Assembly: GCA_025357635.1 (NCBI GenBank)
Contig: JANXOV010000073.1
Coordinates: 1-64,000, forward strand
Reading direction: 5' to 3'
Length of the DNA: 64,000 nucleotides
DNA from: Pseudomonadota bacterium
GTDB taxonomy: Bacteria > Pseudomonadota > Gammaproteobacteria > Steroidobacterales > Steroidobacteraceae
Part shown: positions 1-7,297 of the stretch, one piece after another
Layout of the letters: each line of letters begins with the position of its first letter
How positions within the stretch are numbered: the stretch's first letter is position 1
The notes under the pieces: model-generated
Told to the model about the DNA's origin: nothing
The model's input: only the letters and a program-made list of their open reading frames with translations
Databases searched by the model: none
Made by a program: the position numbers and the translations under genes

Positions 1-117
1 CAGTGACAATCAAGCCGCTAAACAGCTCAACCAGGCACGCGCAACCCTGTTTAAACTTATCTCCAACCGATCGACATCAGTCGCCTGAGGACTCCCCGGC
101 TCTCTCTTTGCTCAGAC

Positions 118-1206
118 TCATACTTGGATTGGAAAATACTCGGAGCCGGTGCCCGCGAAGACGCGCTCAGTGTTTGCCCCGTAGGTTGTGGAGTTCCAGC
201 CGCAGCCGGCCGCAGAGCATCCGGCAGTCGTCGCTCCGACGAACGTCAGGTTCGGCGAACCGGTGCCCGACGTGCCGCATCCCTGGCGCAAAAAGTGCAC
301 CTGGTAGCTCGTCTGGGTACCGGAGGAGTCGCCGCGGCGGCACAGGAAAATGCTGCTCGAGCCACCGGCAGCGGGGATCGCAGTTCCTGCGCCCGTGTCG
401 CCCGCCGGGTTGTTGAACAGCGCCGCGGTGGAGGTGAACTTGCCATTGAAGATGCCACGCAGAATGGATGAGCTCAGGCTCGGCATGCTGGCGCCCTTGT
501 TATTGGCAAGCGTCGCATCCGGCGCAATTCCTTCGGCCGTTTGCAAGGCCGTATAGAACGCGGTCGACACGACCGGCGCGAAATTTACCGCAACGCCGCT
601 GGACACCGTGAGATTGAGCAATTGCGCCGCCGTTGCGCCCAGCAACGGGGGTTCAACGTCCGACAATCCGCCGTGGGTGATCTTTGCCGTCGCGGCAGTA
701 CAACCTGTACGCACCGTGTAGGCTTGACGATCAGCTGATGCAGCAACACCCGTTCCGGTGGCCTGTGCCGTGCGGCAGGCCAATACGTCGACCCATTGAC
801 GGTTGTTGACGTTATCCGGGTTCAGCGCGGCGCCGCTCGCGACCTGGCTGATGCCGGATCCCGAACCGCCGGAGTACTTGCGGAATATCACGTCGATGTT
901 CGCCGCCGCAGCCGGCGTGATCGTGGTGCGCGTGTGGCAGGCGATCGCATAATTTGCCACGGTGGGCAGGAAGGACGCTTCGGTCGTGAACACTTCGATA
1001 TCGGCAACTGCGGAGTCGCAGACGCTCGATGTGGAGGAGTTGATGAACGCATCGGCCATCGCGATGTCAGTGGCAGTGGCGCCGCTGTTGTTCACGATCA
1101 TTGGATCAGGATCCGCCGCCGGATACGTGATGGTGGCCGCCATGACGCCGCCGGCCATCAAAGCCAGCGCGGCGCTGATGCCGGCTTGAAGTAGATTGAT
1201 TTTCAT
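118..1206 (-). CDS. Secreted cysteine-containing protein resembling periplasmic substrate-binding (PstS-like) domains
   Basis: The 362-residue product starts with a clear signal peptide ending near VMAATI. An AGAGG ribosome-binding site lies 7 bases before the ATG. The mature part carries a serine/glycine loop (RKYSGGSGSGI) that resembles the phosphate-binding loop region of PstS-like type 2 periplasmic binding proteins. It has eight cysteines, which suggests disulfides in an exported protein. It lies 53 bp downstream of, and on the same strand as, the VPLPA-CTERM gene, so the two are probably co-transcribed. No C-terminal sorting tail is present. The exact role is unknown. The substrate-binding resemblance is a motif-level judgement and not a firm family assignment. 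Confidence 0.7.
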   Translation of the reverse strand: MKINLLQAGISAALALMAGGVMAATITYPAADPDPMIVNNSGATATDIAMADAFINSSTSSVCDSAVADIEVFTTEASFLPTVANYAIACHTRTTITPAAAANIDVIFRKYSGGSGSGISQVASGAALNPDNVNNRQWVDVLACRTAQATGTGVAASADRQAYTVRTGCTAATAKITHGGLSDVEPPLLGATAAQLLNLTVSSGVAVNFAPVVSTAFYTALQTAEGIAPDATLANNKGASMPSLSSSILRGIFNGKFTSTAALFNNPAGDTGAGTAIPAAGGSSSIFLCRRGDSSGTQTSYQVHFLRQGCGTSGTGSPNLTFVGATTAGCSAAGCGWNSTTYGANTERVFAGTGSEYFPIQV

Positions 1207-1259
1207 GAAAAGACCTCTAGATAAATGATTTAAACCAGTCGGAGAAGGCCGATGCCCGA

Positions 1260-2108
1260 TCAGGCCTCGACCACATCCGTCTTGCGGCGGCGGGCGATGG
1301 CGCCCAAGCCGGTGATGCCCGACAACAGCAACCAGGCAGCGGCGGGAAGCGGAACCGGCGTTCCACCACCGACGTTGTAGGTCAACACACCGCCGGCGGA
1401 GAGATTCCAGGTGCCGGCGTAGGTCGTGGTTGTGTAGGTTGATGCAAAGGTATCGGTCAGATCAGCAGTCAAGCGGTAGAAGGCCATTGCCGTACCCACC
1501 GTGCCAGCCGTTTGCGCGCCGGGAATGCCCGCCAGATTTCCGCCGTAGTTGTTGCCATAGGAATTCGTGAACGACTTGGTGTCGTTGAAGTCCGTCGCGA
1601 TGCAGGGGTTGGCCTTGTTGCAAACCGCAGCGGCGTACATGCGGCTGGAAGTCCAGTTGCCGATGTTGGAAACGGCGCTTTGAATATTGCCGGCGGCGGC
1701 ACCCTGATCGGGCGCGGTGACGCCGAGAGCCGAGTTGCCGGTGGTGAAAACCGTGTTCAGGTTCAATGCGCTGTCGACGCTGGTGGAGAACACTTCGTAA
1801 CGCAGGTTAGAAGCGGTGCTGCTCGCAAACGCCGTGCTGAAGCCCTGCAGCGTTCCGAAGCTGAGGTTGGCGGTCATATCGGCCGGCGAGATCTGCCCGG
1901 CGCTCAGTCCGACGTATTCAACCAGCGATGCGCCAGTCGTGGCATCCCAAACGGCCACGTAAACGTTGTCGCCAGTCAGCGTGCCAACGGTACCGGTGCC
2001 CGGCAGCGGAGCAGGCTGTGCCGGAACAACGGGCGGAGCGGCCATTGCGGTCGTTGCGCCGAGCCCGAGCGCTGCGGTGATGGCCAGTGCCATAAGTGAT
2101 TGCTTCAT
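1260..2108 (-). CDS. VPLPA-CTERM sorting-domain exported protein
   Basis: The 282-residue protein has an N-terminal signal peptide (about residues 1-23, ending AMAAPP). Its C-terminal tripartite tail consists of VPLPAAAWLLLSG, a short hydrophobic helix and an ARRRK basic end. That tail is the VPLPA variant of the PEP-CTERM sorting signals, which are recognised by exosortases in exopolysaccharide-producing Gram-negative bacteria. The middle is a low-complexity Ala/Thr/Ser/Gly-rich region with no recognised enzyme domain. An AGGGGA sequence precedes the ATG. No exosortase gene lies in this window, so the sorting enzyme must be elsewhere. The target could be the cell surface or matrix. The sorting tail is certain and the function is unknown. 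Confidence 0.88.
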   Translation of the reverse strand: MKQSLMALAITAALGLGATTAMAAPPVVPAQPAPLPGTGTVGTLTGDNVYVAVWDATTGASLVEYVGLSAGQISPADMTANLSFGTLQGFSTAFASSTASNLRYEVFSTSVDSALNLNTVFTTGNSALGVTAPDQGAAAGNIQSAVSNIGNWTSSRMYAAAVCNKANPCIATDFNDTKSFTNSYGNNYGGNLAGIPGAQTAGTVGTAMAFYRLTADLTDTFASTYTTTTYAGTWNLSAGGVLTYNVGGGTPVPLPAAAWLLLSGITGLGAIARRRKTDVVEA

Positions 2109-2346
2109 ATGAAAATTCCCCTGAAGGTAAAAAATTAAAGACCCGACACTGAACGCGGCAACACGTAAGGACTGATCCTAAAACCGTGCTGCCGACGGAA
2201 GACTTCGGGCGGGGATTCTGTCGGGGTTACATGTCAGAGCATTGGCTTTAATGTGAATTTTACGCAACACGCTGGCGCGTGGATTTCACGCGGCGGCAAC
2301 AAACGCCGTATAGCGTGAGCGCACCGGCATTCCAACCCACGCGAGC

Positions 2347-3093
2347 ATGACCATGCGCAGCAGCAATTTTTCCCTTGTTTTCCTTAGTTTTTCCTGCCTG
2401 AGCGCGTTCGGCGCCGCGGATGACGCGGCCGCAAGCCGTGTCCGGCAGGCGCTTGCGCAACGCATTCCCGACGTGAAAATCCAGAGCGTGGCCGCTTCGC
2501 CGGTTGCGGGGCTCTACGAAGTAATCACTGCAGATGGGATCTACTACGCCGATGCGGCGGGCGATCATCTGATCATGGGACAGATCCTCGACACGGCAAG
2601 CAAACGAAACCTGTCCGTGGATCGCTGGAATGAACTGAATTCGATCGACTTTTCCAAGCTGCCGCTGGAGCTTGCGATCAAGCGCGTCCAGGGCGACGGC
2701 CACCGGCGCCTCGCCTTGTTCGCCGATCCTGACTGCCCGTACTGCCGTACGTTGGAAAAGGATTTGCAGTCCGTTCCCGACGTCACGATCTACACCTTTC
2801 TGTTTCCTCTGGAGCAGATTCATCCGGGTTCACGGTTGAAGGCGCAGCAGCTGTGGTGCGCCCAGGATCAAGCGGGCGCCTGGACCGACTGGATGCTCAA
2901 CCAGAAAATCCAACACGTGACGCCCTGCGAAGATACGGTGGATGCGACTTACAAGCTCGGCAACGCGCTCAAGGTGGATTCGACGCCCACGCTGTTTTTC
3001 AGCAATGGACGCAGGGTCGCCGGCGTGATCCCGGCGGACCAGCTTCGGCAATTACTTGACGAATCCGAGACCAAGACAGCGCGCGTGAAGTAA
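2347..3093 (+). CDS. dsbC: Thiol:disulfide interchange protein DsbC
   Basis: This is a 248-residue periplasmic protein-disulfide isomerase. A signal peptide covers about residues 1-22, the N-terminal dimerisation domain about 25-90, and the thioredoxin-fold domain follows. The redox motif CPYC is at residues 130-133 inside FADPDCPYCR, and the cis-proline loop is STPTLFF. A second cysteine pair (WCAQ and TPCED) matches the structural disulfide of DsbC proteins. Length is close to E. coli DsbC (236). It would reshuffle wrong disulfides in exported proteins, with DsbD as electron donor. The start could be either ATG of ATGACCATG. It converges on the gspC-like gene, with 7 bp between the stop codons. 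Confidence 0.93.
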   Translation: MTMRSSNFSLVFLSFSCLSAFGAADDAAASRVRQALAQRIPDVKIQSVAASPVAGLYEVITADGIYYADAAGDHLIMGQILDTASKRNLSVDRWNELNSIDFSKLPLELAIKRVQGDGHRRLALFADPDCPYCRTLEKDLQSVPDVTIYTFLFPLEQIHPGSRLKAQQLWCAQDQAGAWTDWMLNQKIQHVTPCEDTVDATYKLGNALKVDSTPTLFFSNGRRVAGVIPADQLRQLLDESETKTARVK

Positions 3094-3100
3094 CGCCGCG

Positions 3101-3739
3101 TTATTCCCAAGGCTTGTTTCCCGGCGGATACTCGGGGTTGGCGCCGCCGGCAGTCTGGGCGGCCACCACCGCAGCAACTTCCTTCTCCTGCGGTACCTCC
3201 TGCGAGGCGGACACTGCTGGCGCGGCCGAAAAATATGGCCCCCGGCGAGCCATCGTCAGCTTCTCCAGGAAGTTCTGCCGAATCAGCACCACGTGATCGG
3301 TAAACACCTGTTGCAGTCTGACACCGCCCGGCATCTGCGCACCGACCATATACAATTTCGATGAGGCGGGGGATTCGCCAATGAACGCCAAGCCCTGCTC
3401 GGGATTCGACATGGCGATGGTGCCCGACAGCACCAGCCCGGCTTTGCTTTCAGGCGCATCCGCGGCGCGGCTGTCGAGGAGCCCAAACAGGTGCGCAGAG
3501 ACAATGGCCTCGACGTTGAGCACCGCCGGACCCGGGCCGGATCGGGCAGGAACCATCGTCCGAGCCGGCGCGGGGATCGGAGGGGGGGTCCTCAGCAACT
3601 GGTTCGAAACCATCGCAACCTGCACCGCCAGCGCCAGCGCCAGTACGGCGGCCACTGCGCGAGGCGCCTGGTCGGCCCGCAGGAGTTTTTCCAATTGAAC
3701 GCGTGCTTCAGGCAATTCAACATCGACTCGATGAACCAT
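3101..3739 (-). CDS. gspC: Type II secretion system protein C (GspC)-like, without PDZ domain
   Basis: The 212-residue protein has a short cytoplasmic N-terminus and one transmembrane helix (about residues 27-47). The periplasmic domain carries the pattern of the GspC homology region: AHLFGLL, LVLSGTIA, GLAFIGE, YMVGAQMPGGVRLQQV, then DHVVLIR. In T2SS this region links the inner-membrane platform to the secretin GspD. The C-terminal PDZ or coiled-coil domain of classical GspC is missing, and a short Ala/Pro-rich tail ends the protein. No other T2SS gene is nearby, so it is an orphan gspC, which is common in xanthomonad-type genomes. The start codon has no obvious Shine-Dalgarno sequence. The family assignment is good, the exact pathway less so. 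Confidence 0.78.
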   Translation of the reverse strand: MVHRVDVELPEARVQLEKLLRADQAPRAVAAVLALALAVQVAMVSNQLLRTPPPIPAPARTMVPARSGPGPAVLNVEAIVSAHLFGLLDSRAADAPESKAGLVLSGTIAMSNPEQGLAFIGESPASSKLYMVGAQMPGGVRLQQVFTDHVVLIRQNFLEKLTMARRGPYFSAAPAVSASQEVPQEKEVAAVVAAQTAGGANPEYPPGNKPWE

Positions 3740-3800
3740 GGCCGCGCATCATGCAACCGACGATGCGAAGCCTCTGTTACATCTGCATGAATCTTGGGTT

Positions 3801-3840
3801 TCGCGCCGCTGACACCGACTCGGCGCTCAGAGCGGCGCGA
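3801..3840. repeat. Inverted repeat at the 3' end of the ELWxxDGT gene
   Basis: Ten-base arms TCGCGCCGCT (3801-3810) and AGCGGCGCGA (3831-3840) are perfectly complementary around a 20-base loop. The right arm encodes the last codons of the minus-strand gene and the left arm lies just beyond its stop. No T tract follows, so it is at best a factor-dependent terminator or RNA-stabilising stem. Confidence 0.4.
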
Positions 3841-5206
3841 TGAATACCTTGCCGACGATGGATGTCTGGTCGCTCTCCAGTCCGTCGGCGGTGAAGGCGG
3901 TCATCGCAAAGTAGCGTTCGCCATTGGGCAGGAAGCTAATTTTGAACGAAGTCGCGCCCGGGTCGCGGATTTCGACCACTTCGTTCAGCGCAGCCGGGTC
4001 GGTGCCGAAATAGATGCGATAGCCAGCAAGGTTCGCCAGGGCCGCGCCGTCGACGCTTTGCGAAACGGGCAGCCAGCTCAAGGTGGCGGTTGAACCCGGA
4101 TTGCGGTAGATCGGCAACGCGTCTCCGGGAACACCTTCGGTCACCCAGAACTCGGACCCGTGCACCGCGTCATTGGCGATGAACAACAAGCGGCCTTGAT
4201 ACTCACTCACCGGCACCGGATTGGAATCCAGCGGACCGGCGGCGATGTCACTGACAAGCACCGTGCCCTGCGGGGTCCCGTCCGCGCGCCACAACTCGCG
4301 CCCATTGACGGCATCGGTAGCCGAGAAATACAGGTTCTGCCCGACGACGATGAAATTCTTCGGCATCGAATCCGCCGGACCCGGATTGACATCCGTGAAC
4401 ACGGCCGTTCCCTGCGGCGTGCCGTCGGAGCGCCACAGTTCATAACCGCTGATTCCATCTGTCGCGCAAAGATAGACGAATCCGTCGAACACGGTGAAGT
4501 GGTACGGGAAGGAGGAGCCGGCCCCTGACCACAAATCGGCAAGCAGCTTCGTCCCTCCGGGGGTTCCATCCGATACCCAGAACTCACGGCCGTGTGCCCC
4601 ATCATCGGCTGAAAACACCAGGCTGTCCGCGAAGCGCGTGATGCCGATCGGATAGGAACTGCCGAAACCCGGCGCAATGTCGAGAACCAGCGCAGTACCG
4701 GCGTCCGTTCCGTCGGTGCGCCATAGTTCCACGCCGCTGGCCGGATCATAGGCCTGGAAGTACACGATTCCGCCGAGCTGCGCCAGAAAATTTGGAGAGG
4801 ATCCATAGGCGCCCGGCACGATGTCCCTGACCAGACGAGTTCCCGCCACGGTGCCGTCCGAGCTCCACAGTTCCGATCCATGCACCGAATCTTCCGCCGC
4901 AAAAAAAACCACGCCATTGGCCGCAACGAAGTTTCTGGGATAGGAACCTGAGGGACCCGCGGCAATGTCCGTGACCGGGTAGGTGCCGGCCTCCGTGTCA
5001 TCAGAGCGCCACAGCTCTACGCCGTTCACGCCATCGTCAGCGGCAAAGAAGCGCACGCCATTGACCGTTGCGGCATCTTTCGCATTCCATACGGTATGAT
5101 AAAGCGGCGCCGCGAGCGCTAGCGACGGCAGGACGAGGGCGGAACTGGCAAGCGCGCAGATCGCAGCGATGTGAAACAGGACAGGTGCGCGCTTGATCGT
5201 TCGCAT
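3827..5206 (-). CDS. Exported ELWxxDGT-repeat protein with C-terminal fibronectin-III-like domain
   Basis: The 459-residue protein is built of about seven repeats of the ELWRSDGTxxGT type, each preceded by a VYF-A-DxxxGxE segment, as in the ELWxxDGT repeat family (beta-propeller-like extracellular proteins). The last ~90 residues resemble a fibronectin type III fold (TATLSWLPVSQSVDG... YRIYFGTDPAALNEV). The ORF track starts at 5254. The ATG at 5206 is preferred because an AGAGG site precedes it and a standard signal peptide (MRTIKRAPVLFHIAAIC... LALAAP) begins there. It is probably secreted or surface-exposed. The binding partner is unknown. Confidence 0.85.
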   Translation of the reverse strand: MRTIKRAPVLFHIAAICALASSALVLPSLALAAPLYHTVWNAKDAATVNGVRFFAADDGVNGVELWRSDDTEAGTYPVTDIAAGPSGSYPRNFVAANGVVFFAAEDSVHGSELWSSDGTVAGTRLVRDIVPGAYGSSPNFLAQLGGIVYFQAYDPASGVELWRTDGTDAGTALVLDIAPGFGSSYPIGITRFADSLVFSADDGAHGREFWVSDGTPGGTKLLADLWSGAGSSFPYHFTVFDGFVYLCATDGISGYELWRSDGTPQGTAVFTDVNPGPADSMPKNFIVVGQNLYFSATDAVNGRELWRADGTPQGTVLVSDIAAGPLDSNPVPVSEYQGRLLFIANDAVHGSEFWVTEGVPGDALPIYRNPGSTATLSWLPVSQSVDGAALANLAGYRIYFGTDPAALNEVVEIRDPGATSFKISFLPNGERYFAMTAFTADGLESDQTSIVGKVFIAPL

Positions 5207-5262
5207 GAAGGCCTCTAAGGAATTGAAATTTTCGCAAAACTTTTGCGCGCGCAATTAAGCAA

Positions 5263-5347
5263 GTGGAATTTGACGATTGCGTGACGTCGGTCGGCGACGA
5301 CAATACTTTTTGATTTGCGATTCGGGCACAGGCCGGTGGAATTTGAC
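5263..5347. repeat. 12-bp direct repeat (two copies, 73 bp apart) in a divergent intergenic region
   Basis: GTGGAATTTGAC occurs at 5263-5274 and again at 5336-5347, between the ELWxxDGT gene (minus) and the glycerophosphodiesterase gene (plus). The second copy contains a perfect -35-like TTGACA (5343-5348). The repeats may be binding sites of one regulator acting on both genes. This is seen directly; the regulatory meaning is inferred. Confidence 0.5.
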
Positions 5348-5407
5348 AATAATGATGCAATACAAATGTATCGCGCCGACTTCTGCGCTCTCGGATGAGG
5401 ATTGAGC

Positions 5408-6385
5408 TTGCACTCTGATCACGCCAGCCGTTTCACCGTCATCGCGCACCGCGGCGCCAGCGGATATCTCCCCGAGCACACGCTGGAGGCCAAGGCGCTC
5501 GCCATCGGCCTTGGCGCCGGCTACCTTGAACAAGACGTGGTGCTCACACGCGATGACGTCCCGATCGTCACTCATGACATTTTTCTTGAGGACATCTCGG
5601 ACATCGCGTTACATTTCAGCGGGCGGCAGCGCGCAGACGGTCACTACTACGCCATCGACTTCAGCATCGCCGAGTTGAAAACGTTGACCCGCCATGAGCG
5701 CGTGAACCATGCCGGCCATCTGGTATTCAATGCGCGCTTTCCGCTCTCAGCCTGCCGCTTCGGCATCGTCACGCTCGCGGCAGAAATCGAGTTCATCCAG
5801 GGCATCAACAAGAGCATGCGCAGGAACGTCGGCCTGTACACCGAGATCAAGTATCCCACGTGGCATCGGGCGCAAGGCAAGGACATCACCCGGATCGTGC
5901 TCGACATGCTCTCGCACTACGGCTACCGGGCGCGCGGCGACGACGCCTTTTTCCAATGTTTCGACGCGCTGGAACTGCAACGCGTGCGCCGGGAACTGGG
6001 CAGCGATCTAAAATTGATCCAATTGATCGGCGAAAATGCCTGGAACGAATCCACGAGCGATTACGACGCGATGCGTACCGAAGCCGGCATTGCGCAGGTT
6101 GCCACTTACGCCGACGGCATCGGCCCGGAGATCGACCAGCTGGTTCGCTGGCCCGGGCGGGGCGCGGCCGCCCAGTCGACGGGACTCGCCCCGCGCGCAC
6201 ATGAGAACGGACTCAAGGTCCATCCCTACACGCTGCGTCTGGATCAACTGCCGGCAAATGCGCCGGATGCAGACGCGGTGTTGCATGCGCTGATCGAGGC
6301 CGAACAGGTCGACGGGATATTCACCGACTTCACGGATACCGTGGTGAGATACCTCGATGCGCGTTCGAGCCGGGAACCGGGCTGA
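5408..6385 (+). CDS. Glycerophosphodiester phosphodiesterase (GlpQ-like)
   Basis: The GDPD TIM-barrel enzyme hydrolyses glycerophosphodiesters to sn-glycerol-3-phosphate and an alcohol. Visible motifs are IAHRGASGYLPEHT (catalytic His and metal ligands), LEQDVVLTRDDVPIVTHD (second catalytic His) and a late metal-binding region TEIKYP. The ORF track uses TTG at 5402. The TTG at 5408 lies 6 bases after GAGGA and is the better start; a stop codon just upstream rules out a longer gene. There is no signal peptide, so a cytoplasmic enzyme is likely although the length (about 325) is nearer to periplasmic GlpQ. A second GDPD occurs at 25319. Confidence 0.9.
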   Translation: MHSDHASRFTVIAHRGASGYLPEHTLEAKALAIGLGAGYLEQDVVLTRDDVPIVTHDIFLEDISDIALHFSGRQRADGHYYAIDFSIAELKTLTRHERVNHAGHLVFNARFPLSACRFGIVTLAAEIEFIQGINKSMRRNVGLYTEIKYPTWHRAQGKDITRIVLDMLSHYGYRARGDDAFFQCFDALELQRVRRELGSDLKLIQLIGENAWNESTSDYDAMRTEAGIAQVATYADGIGPEIDQLVRWPGRGAAAQSTGLAPRAHENGLKVHPYTLRLDQLPANAPDADAVLHALIEAEQVDGIFTDFTDTVVRYLDARSSREPG

Positions 6386-6420
6386 GGGCCCTGCGCCTGG
6401 CGCGGGAGGCCCCCCTTTCA
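6386..6420 (+). terminator. Probable rho-independent terminator after the GDPD gene
   Basis: Immediately after the TGA stop, GGGCC and GCGC arms pair with GCGC and GGCCC, followed by CCCTTTC. The U tract is short, so strength is uncertain. It also sits just before the stop of the convergent small ORF. Confidence 0.45.
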
Positions 6421-6678
6421 AGCCGCCGTCAGCGCCCGCCGCACCCGCGCCGCGGTAGTCCGCTCACACTCAAAGTCGGCCTCGGCCAGCTGCTGACCCA
6501 ACTCGTCCCGCAGCGCCTCCAGCTGGCGCAGCCGCGCGTGCGAACGCCGCCAGGCGAGTTCCGCCGCCTCGAGCGACTGCCGGGTATGATCGCATTCATG
6601 GCGCTGAGTGGTGCAGGCGTTCTGCGCCGCAAACCAGCGGCGTTCGAGCAGATCCCCGGGGCCGTCGCTTCGACTCAT
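6418..6678 (-). CDS. Small coiled-coil protein, unknown function (second of a coupled pair)
   Basis: The 86-residue, highly charged protein is rich in Leu, Glu, Arg and Ala (AWRRSHARLRQLEALRDELGQQL) and is predicted to be mostly one helical coiled coil. It has no signal peptide or metal site. Its ATG lies one base after the TAA stop of the upstream ORF (6680-6916), so translation is almost certainly coupled. I do not recognise a family. The size and coiled coil loosely recall flagellar or secretion chaperones such as FliJ, but no defining motif supports that. Confidence 0.6.
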   Translation of the reverse strand: MSRSDGPGDLLERRWFAAQNACTTQRHECDHTRQSLEAAELAWRRSHARLRQLEALRDELGQQLAEADFECERTTAARVRRALTAA

Positions 6679-6679
6679 C

Positions 6680-6916
6680 TTAGGAATCCAGCAAGCTCAG
6701 TTCGAGCTTTTCAATCTTGCGCATGACGCGGGCCTTGAATGCCTCGGCCCGTTCCAGCTGATCGACTGCGCGTTGCAGGCGTTCCTTGTCGCCCTTCGTA
6801 TCGGATTGCAGCGCCTCGTAGTCGGCTCTGGCCAGCAGGCTGGCTTCGAATGCCTGGCGCCACTCCAATTCCAGGCGCGTCATGTGGGTGTCGATGTCGA
6901 AATCCAGGCTGCTCAC
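6680..6916 (-). CDS. Small coiled-coil protein, unknown function (first of a coupled pair)
   Basis: The 78-residue protein starts at GTG 6916, where GGAGAG stands 6 bases upstream. The ATG used by the ORF track (7072) would read through a terminator hairpin and add a Cys/Trp-rich stretch unlike the rest. The product MSSLDFDIDTHMTRLELEW... is charged and helical, with heptad-like leucines up to KIEKLELSLLDS. It ends one base before the ATG of the next small ORF, and both resemble each other in composition. It could form a heteromeric coiled coil with that product. Function is unknown. Confidence 0.6.
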   Translation of the reverse strand: MSSLDFDIDTHMTRLELEWRQAFEASLLARADYEALQSDTKGDKERLQRAVDQLERAEAFKARVMRKIEKLELSLLDS

Positions 6917-7000
6917 GATAGTCTCTCCGATCCGATCAACGGGTGATGATCGAATCCTGCCCCGCCAACATGACCATTCGCGGTCAGTTTGTTTGCAGAA

Positions 7001-7030
7001 CAAAGAAAGACCCCCCGGTGAAGGGGGGGT
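7001..7030 (-). terminator. Rho-independent terminator (minus strand)
   Basis: A seven-base stem, ACCCCCC (7010-7016) with GGGGGGT (7024-7030), closes a 7-base loop. On the minus strand it is followed by TCTTTCTTTG. It lies 39 bp past the stop of the small ORF at 7069 and would end transcripts coming from the olsF-like gene. Confidence 0.75.
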
Positions 7031-7068
7031 GAGTATCGACTGGGGAGCGAACGAAAAACGGTGGGCGA

Positions 7069-7236
7069 TCAAACACCCGGCTGGCGCAGAGCGAAGGGAA
7101 CCTTGTGCGTCAGCGCGCGAAACATCCAGAATTCACGCGCCGCCGGCACACGCGGCGCGCTGGCGGCCAGAGCGCGCAGCAGCTGCTGCCAGGGCAGATT
7201 GCTGGGTGCTGGAGCCGGCTCGAGCTGGCGGATCAT
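7069..7236 (-). CDS. Possible small protein downstream of the OlsF-like gene
   Basis: The 55-residue ORF starts at an ATG with AGCAGG 6 bases upstream (MIRQLEPAPAPSNLPWQQ...). The track version starts at GTG 7257. It lies between the olsF-like gene and a strong minus-strand terminator, so it is almost certainly transcribed. The sequence is Pro/Ala-rich at first and then basic and aromatic (REFWMFRALTHKVPFALRQPG). No family is recognised. It may be a real small protein or simply a 3' untranslated region. Confidence 0.35.
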   Translation of the reverse strand: MIRQLEPAPAPSNLPWQQLLRALAASAPRVPAAREFWMFRALTHKVPFALRQPGV

Positions 7237-7297
7237 TTTCATCCTGCTATTTGACACTGGCTAAATGACATGTGTATGAAGCGCAGGTGATGTTTTT

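Noticed and set aside
3-416. 137-aa plus-strand ORF at the window start
   Set aside because: Arg/Ser-rich shadow of the secreted PstS-like gene on the other strand.
3101-3739. Possible frameshifted or truncated GspC
   Set aside because: The missing PDZ domain is common in this GspC type and the ORF ends cleanly.
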